Positions 7,746 to 17,769 of a stretch of 56,077 bases of DNA are shown one piece after another; the first letter of the stretch is position 1, and each line of letters begins with the position of its first letter. Where the stretch lies: NCBI GenBank assembly GCA_031275285.1, contig JAISOY010000222.1, positions 1 to 56,077 on the forward strand, in the 5' to 3' direction. The notes under the pieces are model-generated. The model saw only the letters and a program-made list of their open reading frames with translations. It had not been told where the DNA came from and made no database searches. Origin of the DNA: Bacteroidales bacterium. GTDB lineage: Bacteria > Bacteroidota > Bacteroidia > Bacteroidales > UBA4181. A program made the translations under genes and the position numbers.

Positions 7746-9470
7746 ATGAAGAAATACTGGCAAATATTACGGAAGTATTGGTGGAGTCTTATACTCTGTC
7801 CGCTTCTGGTATTGGTTTTCGTAGTATGTGAAACGCTACAACCTATGTTGATGGCACGAATAGTGGATGATGGGGTCATGCTCAAAGATATAGACATTAT
7901 CACCCGCGTAGGACTTTACATGGTGGGTATATCATTGCTGGGGCTTGCAGCAAACATTACCAATGTATACATTTCGTCGAACACCTCCGTGGGGTTCGCA
8001 ACCGACCTGAGGACTCTTCTGTTCAACAAAATCCAAACGCTTTCCTTCGCAGAGATCGACAAATTCAATTCTGCATCACTTATAACAAGGCTGACGAACG
8101 ACATCACCCGGATACAGCAGGTAGTATTACTCGGCCTGCGCATTATGTTCCGTTCGCCAATGATGCTTATCATGGCATTCGTTTATGTGCTTCGCATCAA
8201 CTCAGGGCTGGCTATTATAGTAGCCGCGTCAATTCCAATCCTCGGCATAGCTGTATATTTCATACTAAAGAAAGGCTTCCCGTACTTCCTGCGCATGCAG
8301 AAGAAAGTGGATAGCCTGAATGCCGTGGTCAGGGAAAACCTCATCAATATACGTGTAGTGAAATCATTCGTCCGCGAACGTTATGAATCCCGTAAATTCT
8401 CGGCAAGCAATAAGGACCTGCAGGATGTGTCGATAAGGGCTGCAAATATCATTGTGACCATATTCCCGGTAATGCAGCTGGTGCTGAACCTCTCGGTGAT
8501 AGTGGTGCTTTGGGCAGGTGGTACCCAGGTCGCAAGTGGCAACCTTAAGGTGGGTGAACTGGTTTCGCTGGTTAACTACCTCATGCAAATCCTTATGTCG
8601 CTCATGATGATGTCTATGATCATCATGAATATAGCACGTGCATCAGCTTCATCCGACCGTATCCTGGAAGTACTGGACACAGAATCATCACTGAAAGATA
8701 GTCCTAAAAGTGTGACAGACAACAACAAAATCACACAAGGCAGCGTAAGCTTCAAAAACGTAAACTTCCGTTACGCCGGCGCCGGCACTGACGTATTGTA
8801 TAATATAAACTTCGACGTATCCCAGGGACAGACAATCGCAATTGTCGGGGCCACCGGTTCAGGTAAGAGCACCCTGCTGCAGCTTATACCAAGGCTTTAC
8901 GACGCCTCAGACGGATCGGTGTGGGTGGACGGCCACGATGTCCGTAATTATCTGCTGGATGAACTACATCATAAAGTCGGAATGGTGCTTCAGAAGAACG
9001 TACTTTTCAGCGGAACAATAGAAGAGAATATTCGCTGGGGCAAGAAAGATGCAACAATTGAAGAAATAATGGAGGCTACCAAAGCCGCCCAGGCTCACGA
9101 TTTCATCATGTCTTTCCCCAATGGTTACTCAACTGTACTGGGTCGTGGCGGAGTAAACGTTTCGGGCGGCCAGAAACAACGTATCTGTATAGCGCGCTCA
9201 CTGATTGCCCGGCCAAAAATCCTGATACTTGACGACAGCACCAGCGCAGTAGATACCGACACGGAAAAAAAAATGCGCTCCGGACTGAAAGAATATCTGG
9301 GAGACACAACGGTATTCATTGCCACCCAAAGAGTAAAAACTATGGAAGGGGCTGATAAAGTGCTGGTACTCGACGACGGCACGATAGAATCGTTTGATAC
9401 GCCTGAAAAGCTGCATGAACAATCGCGGATTTACAGGGAAATTGTCTACTCGCAACAAATGGCGTTTTAA
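7746..9470 (+). CDS. ABC exporter half-transporter, degenerate-site subunit
   Basis: 574 residues: a six-helix membrane domain (about 1-310) followed by a nucleotide-binding domain. Walker A is GATGSGKST, the signature is VSGGQKQR, and the Walker B region reads ILILDDSTSAVD. The residue after the Walker B Asp is Asp rather than the catalytic Glu, and the switch residue is Gln (IATQRVKT) rather than His. These two changes mark the non-hydrolytic site of heterodimeric exporters of the TM287/288 and BmrCD kind. It pairs with the next gene 14 bp away, which has the canonical residues. Substrate cannot be told (drug or lipid export). The pair is visibly richer in G+C than its surroundings. Confidence 0.94.
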   Translation: MKKYWQILRKYWWSLILCPLLVLVFVVCETLQPMLMARIVDDGVMLKDIDIITRVGLYMVGISLLGLAANITNVYISSNTSVGFATDLRTLLFNKIQTLSFAEIDKFNSASLITRLTNDITRIQQVVLLGLRIMFRSPMMLIMAFVYVLRINSGLAIIVAASIPILGIAVYFILKKGFPYFLRMQKKVDSLNAVVRENLINIRVVKSFVRERYESRKFSASNKDLQDVSIRAANIIVTIFPVMQLVLNLSVIVVLWAGGTQVASGNLKVGELVSLVNYLMQILMSLMMMSMIIMNIARASASSDRILEVLDTESSLKDSPKSVTDNNKITQGSVSFKNVNFRYAGAGTDVLYNINFDVSQGQTIAIVGATGSGKSTLLQLIPRLYDASDGSVWVDGHDVRNYLLDELHHKVGMVLQKNVLFSGTIEENIRWGKKDATIEEIMEATKAAQAHDFIMSFPNGYSTVLGRGGVNVSGGQKQRICIARSLIARPKILILDDSTSAVDTDTEKKMRSGLKEYLGDTTVFIATQRVKTMEGADKVLVLDDGTIESFDTPEKLHEQSRIYREIVYSQQMAF

Positions 9471-9484
9471 AAAGGATAAAGCAG

Positions 9485-11257
9485 ATGGCTCACGGCGGTA
9501 AAAATAAAGGTTATGTAAAACCGAAGGAAGGTAAAAAAACTTTCCTCAGGCTGGCCGCATACCTTGGCGACTCGAAAGGTAAGCTATCGGTTGTAATGGT
9601 GCTGGTTGTGATCTCGATCGCATGTAGCCTGCTGGGTTCTTATATGCTGCGCCCTATAATCAACGATTATATCATGCCCGGCGATATACCTGGACTGCTG
9701 CGCATGCTGGTCATCCTGGCCGGCATTTATCTGGCAGGAGTGGTGGCAGCATTCATACAATACAGGATGCTGAACAGGATAGGCCAGAAAACAGCCGCTC
9801 GCCTTCGTATGGAGTTATTTACCAAGATGGAGACGCTACCGGTGAAGTATTTCGACACACATCCTCACGGTGACCTGATGAGTCGTTATACCAACGACAT
9901 GGACCGCATAAGTGAAGTACTTACCGACAATCTCGCCGATATGATCTCAGCAGTGCTGTCTCTCACAGGTATTCTCGTACTGATGCTCATCATAAGTCCA
10001 TTATTAACGCTCTCGATGTTCATTATAGTGCCGGTCATGCTTCTTTTCGTAAATATCATCGCTAAAAGAAGCCGTAAATATTTTACGGCCCAACAAAATA
10101 CGATCGGTGACGTGAATGGCTATATAGAAGAAATGATCAGCGGCCAGAAAGTGATTAAAATATTCGGACAAGAGAAGAAAGTAGAAGGGGAATTCGATGT
10201 GCGGAACAAAACCCTGTATGAAAAATCACGTAAAGCCCAGCTTTTCTCGGGAATGATGATGCCCATCATGCAGAACTTCAACACGCTTAATTTTGTAGTG
10301 GTCACTATTGTCGGCGCATTGTTGGCTATATACAGAGGGTTTGACGTGGGTGGCCTTGCCGCATTTTTGCAGTACTCACGCCAGTTCGGACGTCCGATTA
10401 CCGATATTGCATCGCTCTATAACAATATCCAGTCCGCTATTGCAGGCGCCGAACGAGTCTTTGATATACTGGACCAGCCATCAGAACCTGCTGACCCCAA
10501 AGATGCCGTCCACCTTGTCATTAACGAAGTGAAGGGTGATATCTGCCTCACCGGTGTTTGGTTCAGTTATGATCCTGAAAAACCGGTGCTTAAAAATATC
10601 TCATTGCATGCCCGGCCAGGTGAACGAATTGGCCTTGTGGGATCGACGGGTGCGGGGAAAACCACTATACTCAACCTGTTGCCCCGGTTTTATGATATCG
10701 ATAAGGGAGACATCACCATAGACGGCATACCGATAAAAAATATTGTCCGACGCGATCTGCGGAGCTCGCTGGCTATAGTATTACAGGACACCCATCTTTT
10801 CACGGGAACGGTAACCGAAAATATCCGTTTCGGAAAACCCAAAGCCACCCGTGAAGATGTAATAGAAGCGGCAAAACTGACCTCAGCACATTCGTTCATC
10901 AAACGATTACCCCAAGGATATGAAACCATTTTGGAGAATGACGGGGAAAACCTGAGTCAGGGGCAACGTCAGTTACTCAATATTGCGCGGGCAGCAGTTT
11001 CCGACCCGGCTATACTCCTGTTGGACGAAGCTACCAGCAACATAGATACACGTAGTGAAACCCTGATACAGGAAGGTCTGGATAAACTGATGGAAGGACG
11101 TACCAGCTTTGTGATAGCTCATCGTCTATCCACAGTGCGTAATCTCGACCGCATACTGGTACTCGAGAACGGGGAAATAGCAGAAGAAGGCAGTCACACC
11201 CAACTTATGGAAAAACAAGGCATATACTATCACCTCTACCGCAACCAATTTGCATAG
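9485..11257 (+). CDS. ABC exporter half-transporter, canonical-site subunit
   Basis: 590 residues: a membrane domain (about 30-330) and an ATPase domain. Walker A is GSTGAGKTT, Walker B with catalytic Glu is ILLLDEATSNID, and the H-loop is IAHRLSTV. The signature motif is LSQGQRQ, where Gln replaces the usual second Gly. In a head-to-tail dimer, this Walker B Glu would face the intact VSGGQ of the partner, giving one active ATP site. It follows its partner by 14 bp and surely forms one operon. It has the same raised G+C. No clear terminator was seen in the 178 bp after it. Confidence 0.94.
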   Translation: MAHGGKNKGYVKPKEGKKTFLRLAAYLGDSKGKLSVVMVLVVISIACSLLGSYMLRPIINDYIMPGDIPGLLRMLVILAGIYLAGVVAAFIQYRMLNRIGQKTAARLRMELFTKMETLPVKYFDTHPHGDLMSRYTNDMDRISEVLTDNLADMISAVLSLTGILVLMLIISPLLTLSMFIIVPVMLLFVNIIAKRSRKYFTAQQNTIGDVNGYIEEMISGQKVIKIFGQEKKVEGEFDVRNKTLYEKSRKAQLFSGMMMPIMQNFNTLNFVVVTIVGALLAIYRGFDVGGLAAFLQYSRQFGRPITDIASLYNNIQSAIAGAERVFDILDQPSEPADPKDAVHLVINEVKGDICLTGVWFSYDPEKPVLKNISLHARPGERIGLVGSTGAGKTTILNLLPRFYDIDKGDITIDGIPIKNIVRRDLRSSLAIVLQDTHLFTGTVTENIRFGKPKATREDVIEAAKLTSAHSFIKRLPQGYETILENDGENLSQGQRQLLNIARAAVSDPAILLLDEATSNIDTRSETLIQEGLDKLMEGRTSFVIAHRLSTVRNLDRILVLENGEIAEEGSHTQLMEKQGIYYHLYRNQFA

Positions 11258-11435
11258 GCTATTGAATTGAACGATTTACAAAACGGTATTACAAAAATAC
11301 AACATGATATTCTATCAACAGGATCTTTATTGATCCCATTAACGAATATATAATTTTAAAATATGGATTTTACTTATACGGGATACAATAGCTGCCTTTA
11401 CTGATTATAAAATACTTTCCAGGGCATCCCAACCT

Positions 11436-11954
11436 TTATTCTTTAAAGGATTCCGTAATCCCATTCATCTCCTTATCAAAGTAAAACAGACGATTACTTG
11501 TCTCAACGACACCATATAAGTCCTTCACCTGATATTTATTTCGTATTTTCCAACCGATATGTTCGCTTTTATATCTGGCCTTAAAGTTATCTTTTAACCC
11601 GATCAGCCGTTCCGCATATTTTATTTCCAGTTGGGATAACCGCATATAGGAAATCGCCGTTTCTTCATCTTTATCGCTCCATAATCCGGCTTTATTCTTA
11701 TGTATATTACTCTTCGATAACCATAATTCTATGGAATCGGATATAAATACAAAAGCAGGGTCATCCGAATAGGTGGAAAACAAACTATCTACCTGAGTAA
11801 AGGTAATGGAATCATAACTATTGGGATAGGGATATGTCGACTCACCCCACTCTTTCACAAGGATTTCTGCCTTTTCCTGCAAAGGCAACGGATTAGAATG
11901 ACAGGACATCATCCCGATCACCAAAACTACTATAGCCAGACTTTTCAACATCAT
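11436..11954 (-). CDS. Hypothetical lipoprotein
   Basis: 172 residues. A short hydrophobic N-terminus ends in a lipobox (GMMSC, Cys at about residue 18), so SPII processing and membrane anchoring are expected. The rest is soluble, rich in Tyr, Ser and Lys, with no motif I recognise. It is a single gene between the ABC operon (convergent) and a 343-bp spacer. Confidence 0.7.
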   Translation of the reverse strand: MMLKSLAIVVLVIGMMSCHSNPLPLQEKAEILVKEWGESTYPYPNSYDSITFTQVDSLFSTYSDDPAFVFISDSIELWLSKSNIHKNKAGLWSDKDEETAISYMRLSQLEIKYAERLIGLKDNFKARYKSEHIGWKIRNKYQVKDLYGVVETSNRLFYFDKEMNGITESFKE

Positions 11955-11986
11955 TGATCCAATAGCATGTTACTTTTTATTACATA

Positions 11987-12064
11987 AAATAGTGAAAGCC
12001 GGGAGGTATTACAAGCTTGCTTGCAAATGTCCGAGGCGCATCCTATATTCTATACAAATATATC
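11987..12064. repeat. Dispersed ~75-bp repeat, copy 1
   Basis: Shares a near-identical core (CAAGCTTGCTTG, then TGTCCGAGG and GCATCCTATATTCTA) with the tandem pair at 37616-37768. It is the only structure I see in the 343-bp spacer 11955-12297. Confidence 0.75.
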
Positions 12065-12297
12065 TAAAATTATAGCAGTTGATCACACTTTTCCTATCTT
12101 ATTTAACATTATTTACCAAAAATCAACGAAATTTGCTCCCAGCCAGCCGCATGGCATTAGAAATTAAACGCGTAAAATTCAATATATTACCAATCAATGA
12201 TTGTATTCCTATGAAACGAAGCATGTAAATCAGAGATTTACGCCATAAGGAAATTTAACATGCTGAGTTCCATACGTACATAAAAATAATATATCAT

Positions 12298-12945
12298 ATG
12301 AAAAGAGTGATGATAATCAATGGTGGACCACGCAAAAAATTCAATACATCAATATTACTTGATGAAGCTGCAAAAGGAGTCAGAGAATCAGGGGCTGAAA
12401 CCGAGACCATCCACCTGTATGATTTTGAGTACAAAGGTTGCAACAGTTGTTTTGCATGTAAACATAAAAATGCTACATGTAAATGGAAGTGTACGCTAAA
12501 AGATCATCTTTCACCCATTCTCGAAAAGATATTAAGCAGTGATGCTGTTATATGCGGATCTCCCATATATTTGGGACAAGTAACCGGAATGACCCGTTGT
12601 TTCCTTGAACGACTGCTTTTTCCGTTATTATCTTATGAAGACAGCAACAGAAATTTTGCCGGAAAAATCCACAGTGCGTTCATTTATACAATGAACCTTG
12701 ATTATGAAGAAGCAATAAGGAGAGGTTACGGGTATATTTTTGCCACCAATGAAAGATATATGCGGAATCTTGGAGGCACATTCGAACAACTGATCATTGG
12801 AGATACGTACCAATTCGACGATTACCACAAATATGCAGCTGCACGCTTCGATGAAAAGCATAAGGATCATATCAGGAAGACACAGTTCCCTATTGATCGC
12901 CAAAAAGCTTTTGAATTGGGCCGAAAGATAGTTTCCGGAGAATAG
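12298..12945 (+). CDS. NAD(P)H-dependent FMN reductase-like flavoprotein with Cys cluster
   Basis: 215 residues, flavodoxin-like fold. The N-terminal strand and phosphate-binding loop read MIINGGPRKKFNTS, and GSPIYLGQVTGMTR is the second FMN loop. A cysteine cluster C48-x2-C51-x2-C54 with C61 and C65 follows, as in iron-sulfur flavoproteins of anaerobes, though whether a cluster forms is not shown. It probably transfers electrons from NAD(P)H or ferredoxin to small acceptors. It stands alone, with 140 bp before the aldolase gene. Confidence 0.85.
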   Translation: MKRVMIINGGPRKKFNTSILLDEAAKGVRESGAETETIHLYDFEYKGCNSCFACKHKNATCKWKCTLKDHLSPILEKILSSDAVICGSPIYLGQVTGMTRCFLERLLFPLLSYEDSNRNFAGKIHSAFIYTMNLDYEEAIRRGYGYIFATNERYMRNLGGTFEQLIIGDTYQFDDYHKYAAARFDEKHKDHIRKTQFPIDRQKAFELGRKIVSGE

Positions 12946-13037
12946 CTTCCGAATATCTGTCAGGATAAATATCCAACCATTGAGTTATCGTGACAATAAA
13001 TCAAACAGATAATTCCCCATCAATTGATTTTTATTAT

Positions 13038-13045
13038 TATTTTTG
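13038..13045 (+). promoter_or_regulatory. Putative aldolase promoter, -7 box
   Basis: TATTTTTG fits TAnnTTTG, 41 bp before the ATG at 13087. It lies inside the longer open frame that begins at 13024 and so argues for the downstream start. No good -33 box. Confidence 0.5.
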
Positions 13046-13086
13046 TGCTTTATTTAGTAATTATCTTATCATTTAATAATAACATC

Positions 13087-14079
13087 ATGGTTTCATACAA
13101 AGATTTAGGCTTGGTTAATTCGAAAGAAATATTCGATAAGGCCTTTAAAGGTAGATATGCCATCCCGGCATTCAATTTCAATAATATGGAGCAGCTACAA
13201 GCCATTGTTTCTGCATGTGTTGAGACAAAATCACCTGTTATTTTACAGGTTTCGAGCGGCGCACGTAAGTATGCTAACCAAACATTACTTCGTTATATGG
13301 CTCAGGGAGCTGTTGAGTATGCCAAAGAACTTGGATACAATATTCCCATCGTTCTCCATCTGGACCATGGTGATACTTTTGAACTATGCCAGTCATGTAT
13401 TGAGTATGGCTTTTCATCAGTAATGATCGACGGATCTCATCATCCGTATGATAAAAATGTGGAATTAACTGCAAAGGTAGTAGAGTACGCACATAAATAT
13501 GATGTTACCGTTGAAGGTGAATTAGGTGTATTGGCCGGTATAGAAGATGACGTTGTCGCAGAACACCACACTTATACCGAACCGGACCAGGTAGAAGACT
13601 TTGTAAAGAAAACAGGCGTTGATTCGCTGGCTATTTCAATCGGCACTTCGCACGGAGCCAACAAATTCAAACCTGAACAGTGTACCCGTAATGCCGACGG
13701 TATTCTGGTTCCTCCGCCGTTGCGTTTTGATATCCTGGAAGAAATTGAAAAACGGATACCAGGATTCCCTATCGTATTGCATGGTGCTTCTTCGGTTCCA
13801 CAGGATCTTGTCGCTACCATTAATCAATATGGAGGTAAACTTAAAGATGCGATCGGCATTCCCGAAGAACAGTTGCGCAAGGCTGCTTCATCGGCTGTAT
13901 GTAAAATTAATATCGACAGTGATGGTCGTTTGGCTATGACAGCTGCAGTACGTGAGGTTTTTGCTCTTCAGCCAGCCGAATTTGATCCTCGTAAATATTT
14001 AGGTCCTGCCCGCGATTCGTTGAAAAAACTTTATATTCATAAAGTAAAAAGTGTACTGGGTAGCGCAGGAAAGGCCTAA
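13087..14079 (+). CDS. fba: Fructose-bisphosphate aldolase, class II
   Basis: 330 residues from the ATG at 13087. The open frame reaches back to 13024, but those 21 residues are a hydrophobic stretch absent from the family and overlap a promoter box. Cleaves fructose 1,6-bisphosphate to glyceraldehyde 3-phosphate and DHAP in glycolysis. The metal and active-site blocks are present: HLDHGDTFE, GSHHPYDKN, GELGVLAG, GTSHGANKF and LHGASSVP. Single gene with its own strong terminator. Confidence 0.95.
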   Translation: MVSYKDLGLVNSKEIFDKAFKGRYAIPAFNFNNMEQLQAIVSACVETKSPVILQVSSGARKYANQTLLRYMAQGAVEYAKELGYNIPIVLHLDHGDTFELCQSCIEYGFSSVMIDGSHHPYDKNVELTAKVVEYAHKYDVTVEGELGVLAGIEDDVVAEHHTYTEPDQVEDFVKKTGVDSLAISIGTSHGANKFKPEQCTRNADGILVPPPLRFDILEEIEKRIPGFPIVLHGASSVPQDLVATINQYGGKLKDAIGIPEEQLRKAASSAVCKINIDSDGRLAMTAAVREVFALQPAEFDPRKYLGPARDSLKKLYIHKVKSVLGSAGKA

Positions 14080-14100
14080 GATTTTTATATTAAAATAATA

Positions 14101-14136
14101 AATAAAAACCTTTCCTGCATAGGAAAGGTTTTTATT
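14101..14136. terminator. Strong hairpin terminator after fba, probably bidirectional
   Basis: A perfect 15-bp stem: 14101-14115 pairs with 14122-14136 around a 6-nt loop (TGCATA). The distal arm ends in T5ATT, and A-rich sequence upstream gives a U-rich tail on the other strand. It may therefore also end the minus-strand gene at 14160-14363. Confidence 0.9.
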
Positions 14137-14159
14137 TATCCGTTTTTCAACCAGCTATA

Positions 14160-14363
14160 TTACCTGTTCGCAATAGCCTGTGACGCGATTGAATATATCC
14201 GCTCAAGAATTTCTTTACGTACCGGTTGTTCCGCTTGTTGAAAAAAGCCAGCAATATCGGCGTCCATTAATGCCTGGTTATTATAACAGGCTTGTGTTTG
14301 TTGTGAACCGGAATAATGCTGTGATAAAAACAGAAGAGTAAATTTCTTAGCCATAGGCAACAT
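14160..14363 (-). CDS. Small hypothetical protein
   Basis: 67 residues (64 if it starts at the second Met, 14354, which gives MAKKFTLLFL). Ends 24 bp before the shared terminator with fba. No domain recognised. It is divergent from hisB, with 84 bp between them. Position between a terminator and a divergent promoter region supports a real gene, but there is no homology evidence here. Confidence 0.5.
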   Translation of the reverse strand: MLPMAKKFTLLFLSQHYSGSQQTQACYNNQALMDADIAGFFQQAEQPVRKEILERIYSIASQAIANR

Positions 14364-14447
14364 AAATTTTAAGTAAAACTTTACTTGAAAAACGAGTTTT
14401 TATTTCGATTATTGTATTTTTTTCAAAAATATTTATCCAATTAAGGT

Positions 14448-15566
14448 ATGAAGAGAGTCTTAATACTTGACAGAGATGGGACATTAGTCATAGAACCACC
14501 CGTTGACTACCAATTAGACAGTCTGGAAAAACTGGAATTCTATCCCAAGGTATTCCGGAATTTATACTTCATACAAAAAAAGCTGGATTTTGAATGGGTG
14601 ATGGCGACCAACCAGGATGGCTTAGGTAGCGCCTCATTTCCAGAAGAAACATTTTGGCCGGCACAAAACAAAATCATACAAACATTTGCGAATGAAGGGA
14701 TCATTTTCGATGATATCCTGATAGACCGTTCTTTTCCTGACGAGAACAAACCGACCCGAAAACCGGGTACGGGAATGTTCTGCAAATACCTGCCTCCCGA
14801 ATATGACCTGACCCACTCATTTGTCATCGGCGACCGGGTCACCGACATTGAATTAGCTAAGAACCTGGGCTGTAAAGCTATTTTATTGAATGACGGAGCA
14901 CTTCTCAAAGATCATCCGGAATTACATGAGACCTGTATTCTTGCTACTACCGATTGGGATAAGGTTGCTGAAATCCTTTTTGCAAAGGAGCGGCGTGCTG
15001 TTATTCAACGTACCACAAAAGAAACAGACATCCATGTGGAAATTAACCTGGATGGAAACGGGGTATGCGATATTCATACAGGTTTGAATTTTTTCGACCA
15101 TATGCTCGAACAGATCGGAAAACATTCGGGCATGGATTTAACTATTCACACGAAAGGCGATCTGAATGTGGATGAACACCACACCATCGAAGATACGGCT
15201 ATTGCGTTGGGTGAAGCTTTATATAATGCTTTGGGCAGCAAAAGAGGTATAGAGCGATATGGCTTTTCGCTTCCCATGGATGACTGCCTTTGTTCGGTTG
15301 CCCTTGATTTTGGCGGAAGGCCCTGGCTTGTGTGGAATGCTGAATATAAGCGGGAGAAGGTGGGCGATATGCCTACAGAGATGTTTTTACATTTCTTCAA
15401 ATCTTTGAGTGACGCAGCCAAAATGAACCTTAATATCAAGGCAGAAGGAGAAAATGAACACCATAAAATAGAAGGCACTTTCAAAGCGCTGGCCCGTGCA
15501 TTGAAAATGGCTATCCGTAGGGATATCTATCATTTTGAACTCCCCAGCACAAAAGGAACCCTCTGA
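14448..15566 (+). CDS. hisB: Bifunctional histidinol-phosphatase / imidazoleglycerol-phosphate dehydratase
   Basis: 372 residues with two fused enzymes for histidine synthesis steps 6 and 8. Residues about 1-165 form a HAD phosphatase (LDRDGTLV, catalytic Asp pair; later [14 protein letters not shown]). Residues about 180-372 form the dehydratase, with metal-binding blocks [26 protein letters not shown] and the C-terminal [18 protein letters not shown]. The fused form is known from enterobacteria and many Bacteroidota. No other his gene is beside it. It converges on glmS with 29 bp between the stops. Confidence 0.96.
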   Translation: MKRVLILDRDGTLVIEPPVDYQLDSLEKLEFYPKVFRNLYFIQKKLDFEWVMATNQDGLGSASFPEETFWPAQNKIIQTFANEGIIFDDILIDRSFPDENKPTRKPGTGMFCKYLPPEYDLTHSFVIGDRVTDIELAKNLGCKAILLNDGALLKDHPELHETCILATTDWDKVAEILFAKERRAVIQRTTKETDIHVEINLDGNGVCDIHTGLNFFDHMLEQIGKHSGMDLTIHTKGDLNVDEHHTIEDTAIALGEALYNALGSKRGIERYGFSLPMDDCLCSVALDFGGRPWLVWNAEYKREKVGDMPTEMFLHFFKSLSDAAKMNLNIKAEGENEHHKIEGTFKALARALKMAIRRDIYHFELPSTKGTL

Positions 15567-15595
15567 TAAACGATCACACGACAATAACCACGACT

Positions 15596-17440
15596 TTATT
15601 CTACTGTAACCGATTTGGCAAGGTTACGAGGCATATCTACATCCCGTTTCTTATTCACAGCAATATGATAGGACAACAATTGCAATGGAACAGTCACCAG
15701 TAAAGGATCGAAACAATCTTCAGTTGCAGGAACCTCGATCACATAATCAGCAATATTTTTAACGACCATATCATTTTCACTGACAATGGCAATGACCCGT
15801 CCATTTCTTGCCTTGATCTCCTGTATGTTACTGATTACTTTTTCATACATACCATTGTCCGTAGCTATGGCTACAACAGGCATTTCACTATCAATAAGCG
15901 CAATAGGCCCGTGTTTCATTTCAGCTGCCGGATAACCTTCGGCATGGATATAGGATATTTCCTTTAATTTCAATGCACCTTCCAACGCAACCGGATAATT
16001 ATATCCCCGTCCGAGATAAATAAAATTATGGGCATAGGTGAAAATATTTGATAATTCCCTTATTTTCTCATTTGATAGTAGTATCTGTTCTATCTTTTCC
16101 GGAATCGAATTCAACTCGTGTAATAAATCAACAAAACGTTTTTCTGATATGGTTTTCTTTTCACGGCCAACGCATAATGCCATAATAGATAATACCATTA
16201 ACTGAGCGGTAAATGCCTTGGTTGATGCAACGCCAATTTCCGGACCTACATGGGTATACGAACCCGAATCGGTATTTCTGGGAATAGATGAACCGACCAC
16301 ATTGCAGATCCCGTAAACAAAAGCACCGGATTTTCTCACTAGCTCGATGGCTGCAAGAGTATCAGCCGTTTCCCCTGATTGGGAAATCGTAATGACAATA
16401 TCATCCGGATAAATAACCGGATTCCGGTACCGGAATTCCGAAGAGTACTCGACTTCCACCGGAATCCTGCAAAACTCTTCAAAAAGATATTCACCGATGA
16501 GCCCGGCATGCCAGGATGTCCCACAAGCCAGGATAATGATCCGCCTGGCATTCAGAAAACGTTCCCGGTTATCGATAATACCTGAAAGTACCGCATTGTC
16601 ACATGCTACATTGATCCGACCCCGCATACAGTCACGTAAAGTGCGCGGTTGTTCGAATATCTCCTTCAACATGAAATGCGGATAACCACCCTTTTCCAGT
16701 TGGCTCAGACTCATCTCCAATTGTATGATCTCGTGAGTTTTTTCAATATTCTCTATGGTCACTATTTTAGGTGAGGTTTTTCGCTTTACAGTGGCTATAT
16801 CTCCGTCTTCCAGATAAATCACCTTGTTGGTATATTCAATAATAGGAGAAGCATCCGATGCGATAAAAAATTCATCATCTCCAATACCCAATACCAACGG
16901 ACTACTTTTACGGGCCGCTATGATCTGGTCAGGATTGTTTTTTTCAATAATTGCAATAGCATAAGCTCCTACTACCTGATTCAGTGCAAGCTGAACCGCT
17001 GTATGTAAGTCCACATGATTCAGATTCTTTACAAATTCAATCAATTGAATTAATACTTCCGTATCCGTACTGCTCTGGAAAGTATAACCACTTTTCAATA
17101 ATTGCTCTTTCAATACTACATAGTTCTCAATGATACCATTGTGTATCAATGCCAGATTTTCCGACTGCGAATAGTGGGGATGCGCGTTCACATTGCTGGG
17201 TTCACCATGAGTTGCCCAACGTGTATGAGCTATTCCTATCGTTCCTGATACATCTTTATTCGCACAAAACTCTTCCAGGTCGGATACCCTCCCTTTAGCT
17301 TTGCATATATTCAGATTACCCTGTTGATTCAAGAGCGCAATTCCTGCACTGTCATACCCACGATATTCCAGTCTATGAAGTCCTTTTATCAGGATAGGGT
17401 AAGCTTCCTGATTTCCAATATATCCAACAATTCCACACAT
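15596..17440 (-). CDS. glmS: Glutamine-fructose-6-phosphate aminotransferase (isomerising)
   Basis: 614 residues. Makes glucosamine 6-phosphate for peptidoglycan and LPS. The mature N-terminus uses C2 (MCGIVGYIG) as the glutaminase nucleophile, and the N-terminal domain includes RWATHGEPS. Two SIS sugar-binding domains follow (SQSGETADTLAA near 350; GRGYNYPVALEGALKLKEI near 480). The C-terminus ends in the family's LAKSVTVE. No glmS ribozyme was recognised upstream. A -7/-33 promoter pair is about 105 bp upstream. Confidence 0.97.
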   Translation of the reverse strand: MCGIVGYIGNQEAYPILIKGLHRLEYRGYDSAGIALLNQQGNLNICKAKGRVSDLEEFCANKDVSGTIGIAHTRWATHGEPSNVNAHPHYSQSENLALIHNGIIENYVVLKEQLLKSGYTFQSSTDTEVLIQLIEFVKNLNHVDLHTAVQLALNQVVGAYAIAIIEKNNPDQIIAARKSSPLVLGIGDDEFFIASDASPIIEYTNKVIYLEDGDIATVKRKTSPKIVTIENIEKTHEIIQLEMSLSQLEKGGYPHFMLKEIFEQPRTLRDCMRGRINVACDNAVLSGIIDNRERFLNARRIIILACGTSWHAGLIGEYLFEEFCRIPVEVEYSSEFRYRNPVIYPDDIVITISQSGETADTLAAIELVRKSGAFVYGICNVVGSSIPRNTDSGSYTHVGPEIGVASTKAFTAQLMVLSIMALCVGREKKTISEKRFVDLLHELNSIPEKIEQILLSNEKIRELSNIFTYAHNFIYLGRGYNYPVALEGALKLKEISYIHAEGYPAAEMKHGPIALIDSEMPVVAIATDNGMYEKVISNIQEIKARNGRVIAIVSENDMVVKNIADYVIEVPATEDCFDPLLVTVPLQLLSYHIAVNKKRDVDMPRNLAKSVTVE

Positions 17441-17546
17441 ATTATTAAAATAACTTAACTTTCATTTTTTAAAAATTCATGTCCTTTTTCTTTCATATTA
17501 TAATCATATCACAAAGATTCAAGGACAATAACCATTAGAAACAGGT

Positions 17547-17575
17547 CAAAGGTAAAAACAATAGTGTATTTTCAA
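17547..17575 (-). promoter_or_regulatory. Putative glmS promoter
   Basis: On the minus strand, TTG at 17575-17573 is followed after 18 nt by TACCTTTG (17554-17547), a TAnnTTTG box. This leaves a leader of about 100 nt before the glmS start. It shares the 329-bp spacer 17441-17769 with the ahpC promoter facing the other way. Confidence 0.6.
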
Positions 17576-17697
17576 GAAGATTAAAGCTATTTTTCAGTCA
17601 GTATCCATATTTAATATATTTATCATATAATAATTATCTACATAACAGTAGTTTAATAAAAATCACAATAAATAAATGAAATTTTTCCTTTACAAAA

Positions 17698-17729
17698 TTT
17701 GTTTTGCATTTAAAATAAATATATTTTTG
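17698..17729 (+). promoter_or_regulatory. ahpC: ahpC promoter
   Basis: TTTG at 17698-17701, a 20-nt spacer, then TATTTTTG at 17722-17729. Both boxes and spacing fit the Bacteroidetes sigma-factor consensus. The start codon is 41 nt further on. Peroxide control (OxyR or the Fur-type regulator nearby) is likely from what is known of ahpC, but I cannot point to an operator. Confidence 0.75.
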
Positions 17730-17769
17730 TATCAATTACAAATTTATAATAATTTTAAATATTCATATT

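Noticed and set aside
13024..13086. N-terminal extension of the aldolase
   Set aside because: Hydrophobic 21-residue addition absent from the family, and it overlaps a -7 promoter box.
17441..17769. glmS ribozyme upstream of glmS
   Set aside because: No ribozyme core was recognised in the leader, and the element is typical of Firmicutes.
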